A stretch of DNA of 5,224 nucleotides from SAR202 cluster bacterium (GTDB taxonomy: Bacteria; Chloroflexota; Dehalococcoidia; SAR202; CAJWER01), in contig JASLXL010000306.1 of NCBI GenBank assembly GCA_030740335.1, positions 1 through 5,224 on the forward strand, given 5' to 3'. Position 1 is the first letter of the stretch. The number at the start of each line of letters is the position of its first letter. Below, in pieces: positions 1 through 4,726 of the stretch. Under the pieces are notes generated by a model. That model worked only from the letters and a program-made list of their open reading frames with translations. It was not told where the DNA came from and searched no databases. The position numbers were made by a program, and so were the translations under genes.

Positions 1-322
1 ATAGGCGAAGAGTCAAGGAGGAGGGGCAGGGCTAGCTAGACTCCGCTGCGCGGGGCCATCAGTCTCATGACTCCCACCCCCCGAACTGCAACCGGCCGCG
101 CGTGTTGAGGCCTTTTTTTGCGACGCCAAATCTACGGGGGTGGCCTAGACCTTGTAGACGTATCCGCTAAGCCATGCCCCTCGCCAATTGCCCCCATTTT
201 GCCCCCCAACGTCTCGGTACAGAGGGTTACAGGACGATATAAGGAGAGAGCCCAAACCCTCTTGCAGGCCTGTAAATAGCCATTGCCGAGGACTGGACGG
301 CACAAGGGCAAGGCAGCCTTGA
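1..322. other. Gene-free left flank
   Basis: No convincing reading frame is seen on either strand; stops are frequent in all frames. On the minus strand near 165-220 a short run reads like a Trp/Gly-rich protein tail, but it is closed by a stop about 18 codons upstream and I do not assign it. The region holds a pair of interleaved inverted repeats (221-275) and a small hairpin (309-321) where the D-arm of a tRNA would be expected. If the tRNA-Lys half at 323 is an integration scar, this side would be the interior end of a mobile element. That is inference. Confidence 0.45.
221..275. repeat. Two interleaved inverted repeats
   Basis: AGAGGGTT at 221-228 is the exact reverse complement of AACCCTCT at 255-262 (8 bp, 26-bp spacer). 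TTACAGG at 227-233 is the exact reverse complement of CCTGTAA at 269-275 (7 bp). The left arms share two bases, so both stems cannot form fully at once. There is no following T-run, so this is not an intrinsic terminator. It lies about 50 bases upstream of the tRNA-Lys half, where protein-binding arms of an attachment site could sit. That role is a guess. Confidence 0.5.
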
Positions 323-369
323 ACTGACTCTTAATCAGTAGGTTCTCGGTTCAAGTCCGAGGCGGGTCA
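323..369 (+). tRNA. tRNA-Lys(CTT) 3' half, probable att scar
   Basis: The 3' part of a tRNA can be read base by base. The anticodon stem ACTGA/TCAGT (323-327, 335-339) encloses loop CTCTTAA with anticodon CTT at 330-332. A five-base variable loop follows (340-344), then T-stem CTCGG/CCGAG (345-349, 357-361) with loop TTCAAGT, then the acceptor 3' strand GCGGGTC (362-368) and discriminator A at 369. Both stems pair perfectly; CCA is not encoded. The 5' half fails: the expected acceptor strand GACCCGC is absent. The best candidate, 291-297, pairs at five of seven positions but leaves 25 bases to the anticodon stem, too many, with no normal D-arm. Tyrosine recombinases commonly duplicate exactly this 3' part of a tRNA gene, and an integrase remnant lies 104 bases away. 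A functional tRNA with an aberrant D-arm is the less likely alternative. Confidence 0.75.
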
Positions 370-463
370 CTTCTCATCCATCCCATAATAGAGGCATCAC
401 TGAACTGCGGGGTTGGCCTTGTTCAAAGCCAATATAAGGGCAACGGTCACTAGTTGGTCACTA
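365..463. repeat. Repeated GGTCACT 7-mer near att scar
   Basis: GGTCACT occurs at 365-371 (across the tRNA end), 445-451 and 456-462. The last two are extended to GGTCACTA and are spaced 11 bp apart, about one helical turn. An inverted copy, AGTGACC, lies at 571-577 inside the integrase remnant. Short direct repeats between an integrase gene and its attachment core are typical arm-type integrase binding sites. The copies here could be relics of such sites, but binding is not shown. Confidence 0.4.
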
Positions 464-472
464 CACCCTATA

Positions 473-717
473 TCAGCCCGTTTTCATCAGGGCATTGAGT
501 GCGTCCGCTGCGTCTTGTCGTTGAGTTGGATACAGGTGGCCGTAGACATCAAGCGTAAACGCAACCGACGAGTGACCAAGGGAGTCCGATATCTCTTTGG
601 CGTTGACGCCAGCGAGGATCATAGGGCTTTTGCGTAGGTGTGCCGTAGGCCGTGCAAACTAATCTGCGTGAGGCCAGTGTCCTTGATGAGGTTCCGGAAA
701 TTTCGGGTCAGGTCATC
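473..717 (-). pseudogene. Tyrosine recombinase (integrase) C-terminal remnant, frameshifted
   Basis: About 80 codons of the catalytic domain of a phage-type tyrosine recombinase, which would make a DNA-cutting and rejoining enzyme if whole. From 717 down to 625, 31 codons read in one frame and contain the H-x-x-R box in ISLHGLRHTYA, with His at 652-654. The frame then meets TGA at 619-621. Homology continues in another frame from 622 (MILAGVNAKE) through LGHSS (His at 572-574) and DVYGH (Tyr nucleophile at 542-544) to TGA at 473-475. Restoring one base near 623-624 joins the two parts. The first catalytic Arg, the Lys and the N-terminal core- and arm-binding domains are missing: homology stops at about 717, where the epimerase gene ends. 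The piece is therefore both truncated and frameshifted, and almost certainly inactive. Its 3' end faces the tRNA-Lys half, the usual neighbourhood for an integrase. The family call is firm; the parent element is unknown. Confidence 0.85.
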
Positions 718-1591
718 CCGTGTCCATCATTGTTTGTACCAACGCCCGCATCTCGGAGGTGTAGTCGCTGTAGGCGCGTTCTTGATACCTCAAAGCACGC
801 TCTGACGACTCGGTGTCGTACCAATCGACCCAGCCTGGCGACTCCCGATACACCGCCTCGTCAGTCGGGGCGCCCAGTACGCCGTAGAAGTCGCGCACGT
901 AGTCCTGGCCTGTGATCTGCCAGCTTGGACCGCCCGCGATGTTGAAGACCCCGCCGACCGCCTCAGGCGCCTGGACCGAGTTGAACAGAGCCAGCACAAC
1001 GTCGTCCCGGTGGACCATCTCTACGCGCTGGTCGGGCATGAATGGCCACACATCCGGCGGCGCCAAGAACGCCGGAACGGCGATGCCGGCGATGCGCAAG
1101 CACACGGTCTTCAGCGACGACGCCCGCACCAGCGCCTCACCCACGATCTTGCTGTCAGCGTAGATGTCTATCGCGCTCTGCGGGTGGTTCGTATAGACCG
1201 GAGGGGTCTCCGAGGCCGTATCGCCGTAGGTGCTGACCGAAGACGTGAACACCATCGTTGCCCCGGGATTGAGGGACTCCAACGCGGCCACGACGTTCTC
1301 GGCGCCGCCGACGTTCACAGCGAACGTCAAGTCACGGTCTCGTTCGCTGCTGGGCGGCAAGAGCGCGGCTAGGTGGACTACCGCACCCACGCCCTCCACG
1401 GCCCTCGCCATCGTCTCGCAGTCGGTAATGTCGCCTTTGACGACCTCGACCGACTGACGTTCTTCAATCCCAGTGAAGTCCATGGCGGGGAGGTCAAAGA
1501 CCCGGACCTCGGTCCCGCTCTTCGAAAACAGCTCGACCAACTGCCTCCCGACGCTTCCAGCCCCCCCCGTGATGAGGACCGGGCCGGTCAT
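713..1591 (-). CDS. NAD-dependent epimerase/dehydratase (extended SDR)
   Basis: A 292-residue extended short-chain dehydrogenase/reductase, a cytosolic NAD(P)-dependent enzyme that usually acts on nucleotide sugars or similar alcohols; the substrate cannot be told from sequence. Seen: TGGAGSVG cofactor loop at residues 8-15, Asp33 ending strand 2 (favours NAD over NADP), GDITD near 53-57, HLAA at 73-76, the TSS segment with Ser117/118, and catalytic YADSK with Tyr144 and Lys148. HRDDVV near 194-199 matches the family's C-terminal substrate-lobe motif. The start was chosen because the Rossmann fold begins at once after this Met. Its ATG also overlaps the TGA of the upstream gene (ATGA, 1588-1591), implying translational coupling. 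The frame stays open upstream to an ATG at 1729, but that extension merely overlaps the neighbour in another frame. The stop lies within the first bases of the integrase remnant, so the C-terminus may have been altered by the rearrangement. It is the last gene of the operon. Confidence 0.9.
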   Translation of the reverse strand: MTGPVLITGGAGSVGRQLVELFSKSGTEVRVFDLPAMDFTGIEERQSVEVVKGDITDCETMARAVEGVGAVVHLAALLPPSSERDRDLTFAVNVGGAENVVAALESLNPGATMVFTSSVSTYGDTASETPPVYTNHPQSAIDIYADSKIVGEALVRASSLKTVCLRIAGIAVPAFLAPPDVWPFMPDQRVEMVHRDDVVLALFNSVQAPEAVGGVFNIAGGPSWQITGQDYVRDFYGVLGAPTDEAVYRESPGWVDWYDTESSERALRYQERAYSDYTSEMRALVQTMMDTG

Positions 1592-1917
1592 GTCAGAACA
1601 GTCCCTTTCATCCCAGCCTTCCCGATAAGCGTCTGGGCGCTGGCTATCAGCGTTTCGATGGCTGCGCCGAACGCGGACCAGTCGGCCTGATTCCGATGCT
1701 CCAGGAGCGCCGTCGCATCCCTGAGACACGTCTTAGTCGTCGGGATGCTGGGCATCGTCTTGAAAAAAAACGTGCTGCTGACCTCGTCGAACTTTTGGAC
1801 GATCTCCGTCACCGAGTCCTCCCACGCCTGCGACGCGCCGCTCTCATTGGCCAGACCAGCGGCTGCCTGCTTGCAGATGGCGATAGCTTCATCGAGCATC
1901 TCTTGTCCCGACTGCAT
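1588..1917 (-). CDS. Hypothetical protein, 109 residues, no recognised family
   Basis: I do not recognise this protein. It is short, has no signal peptide or membrane segment, and looks mostly helical: residues 1-50 and 66-100 are rich in Ala, Glu and Leu, separated by a Ser/Thr/Pro stretch containing FFF and MPSIPTTKT. Two cysteines (about residues 15 and 64) form no metal motif. The start is supported by a purine-rich ribosome site, GAAAGGAAA at 1922-1930. The gene sits 52 bases downstream of the DUF362 gene and its TGA overlaps the ATG of the epimerase, so it is probably co-expressed and coupled with that enzyme. A run of eight A on the plus strand (1763-1770, T on the coding strand) is a possible slippage or sequencing-error site, though the frame is open on both sides. 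It might be an accessory subunit or a small helical bundle; no function is claimed. Confidence 0.7.
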   Translation of the reverse strand: MQSGQEMLDEAIAICKQAAAGLANESGASQAWEDSVTEIVQKFDEVSSTFFFKTMPSIPTTKTCLRDATALLEHRNQADWSAFGAAIETLIASAQTLIGKAGMKGTVLT

Positions 1918-1940
1918 GGCATTTCCTTTCCCGACATGCC

Positions 1941-1958
1941 GTCATGACCGATCGTGAC
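1941..1958. repeat. Small imperfect hairpin between operon genes
   Basis: GTCATGA at 1941-1947 and TCGTGAC at 1952-1958 form a seven-pair arm with one mismatch around a four-base loop. It lies just after the DUF362 stop and upstream of the 109-residue gene. With no T-run it is not a terminator. It could slow 3' exonucleases or weakly pause polymerase, or be chance. Confidence 0.3.
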
Positions 1959-1969
1959 TGGGTCTCGGG

Positions 1970-3379
1970 CTAATCGTCGGCCGGCGCCGCCACTGGCGCC
2001 TCGACATCGACGTGACCGTTGGCGCTGTGGTCGTGATGGCGCTTCATCGCCTCCAGGTCCACCTCGTCCTCCCTGGCGTAGCCCCGGCCATCGTGCCGGT
2101 CGTAGGGAAACGGCTTGAACTTCTCGAACTTCTCCTGGAACCGCTGGCGGCCGGGCCTTCGATCGTATGGGAACCGGGCCCTGGCGGGGTCGCCTGGCTC
2201 GACCTCCACAAGCTCGTAGTCCCGGCTGCCCAGGCCGATGGTGTGACCCGTGTTGATAGTCGCGACCTCACTCTGGCCGTGGAAGGTGGCCGAAGCGGTC
2301 TCGAATTTGGGGTCGCCGGCGCCCGCCTCCATAGCTTCCGCCTTCGAGCCCGGAATCGCCGCCGACCTCCTGGCCGCGTCGACGCACGCCATGTCCACCG
2401 CCACGGGATCTTTGCCCGCGAATACCCCCAGGTGAGGCACGATGGGCATGTCTGCCCAGGGGGCGCAGTCGCACATGGGCGATACGTCAAGCGCCATGTT
2501 GACATACCCGACCTTCCCGCGTCCCACCGCCTTCTCCACCCCCAAGGCCGCGTCGGCAATCGCGACATCGACCGCGTCGAAGTTGATCGACGGCGCGTCC
2601 AGGATGCCCAAAGAACCCAACGGTCCAACACAGGCGAGACAGGTCACGCACCTCTCGCGGTCCCATTCGATCTGGTCGTCCTCGTTAATGTGGAAGAGGC
2701 CGAAGGGGCAGCAGTCTTCCAGAAGCTCCCAATCCGGCGTGTTCGCCTTGCCCTTGAATGCTTCTGGGTGCCATCCGACGGCGGCCCAGCCGTACCTGGG
2801 GTGCCCGCCCATGTGGACATTCAACTTGCCTCGCTTGGACTGGCCGCCAATTCCCAGGTTCTTGATGGCCCCGCCGATCACCCCCATGGAATGGCCCTTG
2901 AAGTGGGTCAGGGCTATCAAAACGTCTGCTGCTGCGATGGCCTGGGCGACGTATGCCTCCTTGAGTAGATACCCTTCGGGGAGGTCGACGCGGTAGTCGC
3001 TCGTGCCGATAAACCCGTCGGCCACGATGAAAGGACAGCCCAGCGTCGCGGATGAGTAGCCGTTGCGCTCCGCGGTAAGCAGGAGATCGAGCTCGGTGAC
3101 GCGGGACGAGTAGGGGCTGTAGGTCTGAGTCGTGGTATCGCAGACGAAAGGCCTTCCGCCCAACTCCTTGATCCTGTCGGCCAGCGTACGAGCGTAGACG
3201 GGACGCAGGTACGCCGAATTGTTCCATTCGCCGCAGTGCAGTTTGATGGCCACCACGTCGTTGGGCTTGATGAGTTTGTCCAGACCCGCGGCGTCAAACA
3301 CGGTGAGCAACTTTGCCGCAAAGGCCGTCTCCGGCGTCTCGGAGTGACCATCCATGTAGTAGACCTTTGACTTGACCAT
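1970..3379 (-). CDS. DUF362 domain iron-sulfur protein
   Basis: A 469-residue member of the DUF362 family, soluble proteins of largely unknown function that often carry a ferredoxin-type cluster. Seen, numbered from the chosen start: an N-terminal segment with AIKLHCGEWNN (Cys49), CDTTTQTY near 80, the family hallmark ALTHFKGHSMG (about 156-166) followed by GAIKNLG (170-176), a Cys pair at 223/224, a ferredoxin-like CxxCxxC (Cys244, 247, 250), MCDC (Cys303, 305), and the conserved KDPVAVD at 323-329. The fourth ferredoxin cysteine, expected at 254, is Leu, so cluster binding is uncertain unless Cys223/224 or another residue substitutes. From about 396 an unusual charged tail follows, ending in a His-rich stretch (His448, 449, 451, 456). 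The start is the Met at 3379 because GGAGGG (3384-3389) sits four bases upstream; an in-frame ATG at 3391 has no such site. It is the first gene of the operon. Family certain, role unknown. Confidence 0.93.
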   Translation of the reverse strand: MVKSKVYYMDGHSETPETAFAAKLLTVFDAAGLDKLIKPNDVVAIKLHCGEWNNSAYLRPVYARTLADRIKELGGRPFVCDTTTQTYSPYSSRVTELDLLLTAERNGYSSATLGCPFIVADGFIGTSDYRVDLPEGYLLKEAYVAQAIAAADVLIALTHFKGHSMGVIGGAIKNLGIGGQSKRGKLNVHMGGHPRYGWAAVGWHPEAFKGKANTPDWELLEDCCPFGLFHINEDDQIEWDRERCVTCLACVGPLGSLGILDAPSINFDAVDVAIADAALGVEKAVGRGKVGYVNMALDVSPMCDCAPWADMPIVPHLGVFAGKDPVAVDMACVDAARRSAAIPGSKAEAMEAGAGDPKFETASATFHGQSEVATINTGHTIGLGSRDYELVEVEPGDPARARFPYDRRPGRQRFQEKFEKFKPFPYDRHDGRGYAREDEVDLEAMKRHHDHSANGHVDVEAPVAAPADD

Positions 3380-3383
3380 AGTA

Positions 3384-3389
3384 CCCTCC
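3384..3389 (-). promoter_or_regulatory. Ribosome binding site fixing the DUF362 start
   Basis: On the minus strand GGAGGG precedes the ATG at 3377-3379 by TACT. The site lies between the two candidate ATGs, overlapping the region just after the upstream one (3389-3391), so only the downstream ATG can use it. Confidence 0.75.
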
Positions 3390-3439
3390 ATCCATCGCAG
3401 GCTCGCTACGGCTTCAAGCTTTGTTCCCTAGGGGGTCGG

Positions 3440-3473
3440 CGTGATCCGGCCTGGTTCGCAGCTTCGGATCACG
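3440..3473. promoter_or_regulatory. Perfect 9-bp dyad, candidate operator
   Basis: CGTGATCCG at 3440-3448 is the exact reverse complement of CGGATCACG at 3465-3473, with a 16-bp spacer. Centre-to-centre spacing is 25 bp, and the dyad lies 61 bases upstream of the DUF362 start. That geometry suits two half-sites of a dimeric or tetrameric regulator near the promoter, or a stem in the leader RNA. There is no T-run on either side, so it is not a terminator. The regulator is unknown. Confidence 0.45.
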
Positions 3474-3484
3474 TCTCCACGGTC

Positions 3485-3507
3485 CGCCGGGCTCGGCCCG
3501 TCCGGCG
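3485..3507. repeat. Nested GC-rich hairpins
   Basis: CGCCGG at 3485-3490 pairs with CCGGCG at 3502-3507, and inside it CGGGC at 3488-3492 pairs with GCCCG at 3496-3500. The two stems share bases 3488-3490 and are alternatives. No T-run follows on either strand. In DNA this rich in G and C, such stems can arise by chance. Confidence 0.3.
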
Positions 3508-3817
3508 CGACATTTGCCGTCGCCGATGCATCCACGCGCACTGGTTGGCTTCCCAATCCCCCATAAGCCTCCTAGCCGTCAGATTCTATCCCGCATGACC
3601 CTGCCTCTGGTGGCAGTATAGCGGAGAGGGCGAAGGGGATGGGGCTCAGGCGGGGCTGGCAGCAGCTGGGGATACTGGGCTAGCAGGTGAATAGCGAGGA
3701 TGCTATTGAGGCTTATGAGGCTGTTGTGAGGTAGCGATGGGATATATCTCAATGTCCCCAGTTATGCCCAATCTCCCACAGGACTCTTCGTCGTTAGGTT
3801 CCAGCTTGCAGCTTGTA

Positions 3818-3858
3818 GGAGCTGAGGGGAGTCTAACCCGTGACTCCCTGCTTGCAAA
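3818..3858 (-). tRNA. tRNA-Ala(TGC)-like 3' half, probable att scar
   Basis: On the minus strand the layout of a tRNA 3' half is met exactly. The anticodon loop TTTGCAA (3852-3858; anticodon TGC at 3854-3856) is followed by stem strand GCAGG (3847-3851), a five-base variable loop (3842-3846), a T-arm ACGGG/CCCCT (3837-3841, 3825-3829) around loop TTAGACT, and acceptor strand CAGCTCC (3818-3824). Decay shows as one C-C mismatch in the T-stem, A in place of the conserved C in the T-loop, and T instead of A at the discriminator (3817). The 5' half is missing: only two bases beyond the loop still pair, and no GGAGCTG acceptor strand lies upstream. It sits 25 bases beyond the permease stop, at the edge of the low-GC block. 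With the tRNA 5' side facing that block, it reads as the right-hand att duplicate of an island. A chance resemblance is possible but unlikely over 41 ordered positions. Confidence 0.6.
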
Positions 3859-3883
3859 GCCCAGAATACACTTTTCTTTAGCT

Positions 3884-4726
3884 TCACATCTCTCGTCTTG
3901 TATATCTACGCCATGCAAATAGTGCAAAAAACGGGCTCGCGACTACAGCACTAGTGAGTGGCTTGGACCTGAAGTGCGGGTCCAGCTCAAATGACTGGCC
4001 GAAATAATTAACTTTTCCGGCCGTTATTTCTGACTCGGTCACACTAAGAAATGCCAGGGTATCGGACAGCGCAGCTGGCCACCAAAGCAGAGCTTGCGCT
4101 GCGTAAGAAACTGTTTCCCATTGCGCCGGTGGCGTCTGGATGAGTCCACGCATAAGTAATTCAACGGTGATGACAGTGCTTCCTATTATCGGTATCCCTA
4201 TGATTACTGCCAACGTTAAGAGAACAGAAGCAACTGAACCTCTGAAAATCGATGATGTGAACAGCATAAGTGCTACATAAAAAAGACTGGTGATCAGATG
4301 CAAGAACGTTCCCCACAATAACCAATTAAGGCCGAGAGTGTCAGACGAATCAAAGATTAGCAGACCGACGATAAGAGTTAGAAAAAATCCTAGAAAGAAT
4401 AAGATTTCAGATAACGGAACATAGATCAGTAATTTTGCAAGAAGAATCTGATTCATCGAGAATCTAGTTCTGAGGAATACCGACGACTCCTTATTACCAT
4501 CAAAAGCTAGGGAAGAGACAACAATACCAATAAACAGTAGCACTCCCACAATCGAGGCTGACATGTATATATCAAGCGCCCCTCCATGGGAAAAATTACC
4601 ACTAGCTCGCTCAATGAATATACCTATGACAATTGACAATATGCTTGTCAGTATGAAGACTCCGAACAAGGTCCAGCCTCGCCAGCTGCGGAATAGGTGG
4701 CAAAGCTCCATTTTCCACAGAGTCAT
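3884..4726 (-). CDS. ABC-2 type transporter permease
   Basis: A 280-residue membrane protein with about six hydrophobic segments (near 18-38, 54-74, 95-126, 133-158, 164-190 and 258-272). It has a short basic N-terminus and ends in WRRYTRREM, a basic tail often seen in ABC-2 permeases. It would form the membrane channel of an ATP-driven exporter together with the ATPase encoded just upstream; the substrate could be a drug, peptide, lipid or copper-related load and cannot be told from sequence. The start is fixed by GGAGGGAG at 4733-4740, six bases upstream, and by ATGA overlap with the ATPase stop (4723-4726), indicating coupled translation. Base composition is much lower in GC than the DUF362 operon, which suggests separate origin. 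The stop is 25 bases from the tRNA-Ala-like half, and the C-terminus appears complete, so the integration junction did not cut the gene. Confidence 0.85.
   Translation of the reverse strand: MTLWKMELCHLFRSWRGWTLFGVFILTSILSIVIGIFIERASGNFSHGGALDIYMSASIVGVLLFIGIVVSSLAFDGNKESSVFLRTRFSMNQILLAKLLIYVPLSEILFFLGFFLTLIVGLLIFDSSDTLGLNWLLWGTFLHLITSLFYVALMLFTSSIFRGSVASVLLTLAVIIGIPIIGSTVITVELLMRGLIQTPPAQWETVSYAAQALLWWPAALSDTLAFLSVTESEITAGKVNYFGQSFELDPHFRSKPLTSAVVASPFFALFAWRRYTRREM

Larger units (their letters stand above)
3392..3817. other. Intergenic region upstream of the DUF362 operon
   Basis: No gene is supported on either strand. It must contain the operon promoter, but I see no clear -35/-10 pair. 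The best isolated -10-like hexamer on the minus strand is TATACT at 3615-3620, with no matching -35. Features present: the 9-bp dyad at 3440-3473, nested GC-rich hairpins at 3485-3507, the palindrome CCCTAGGG at 3426-3433, and a CTGCC/GGCAG hairpin at 3601-3616. Base composition falls from GC-rich on the left to about half GC near 3720-3780, before the low-GC exporter block. Confidence 0.5.

Noticed and set aside
94..119. Possible intrinsic terminator on the plus strand: GGCC, loop, GGCC, then seven T
   Set aside because: The stem is only four base pairs with an 11-base loop, and there is no gene upstream for it to end.
165..220. Minus-strand stretch reading like a Trp/Gly-rich integrase tail
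   Set aside because: Only about 18 codons lie between stops and no diagnostic motif is present.
291..369. Complete functional tRNA-Lys
   Set aside because: The candidate 5' acceptor strand has two mismatches and the stretch to the anticodon stem is 25 bases with no proper D-stem.
413..637. Plus-strand open frame of 74 codons
   Set aside because: It lies antisense to the integrase remnant, whose minus-strand frames carry clear family motifs; the plus-strand protein resembles nothing.
1589..1729. Longer start for the epimerase at 1729
   Set aside because: The extra 46 residues are Arg/Ser-rich, overlap the 109-residue gene out of frame and precede a Rossmann fold that starts right at the Met at 1591.
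2012..2968. Long plus-strand open frame of 318 codons
   Set aside because: It is the antisense shadow of the GC-rich DUF362 gene; the minus strand encodes the recognised family motifs.
3601..3621. CTGCC/GGCAG hairpin as a terminator
   Set aside because: The five-pair stem is not followed by a T-run on either strand.
3703..3927. Minus-strand open frame of 74 codons containing SRESRVRLPSAPT
   Set aside because: That peptide is what a tRNA T-arm looks like when translated. The frame crosses the tRNA-Ala-like half and starts inside the permease in another frame.
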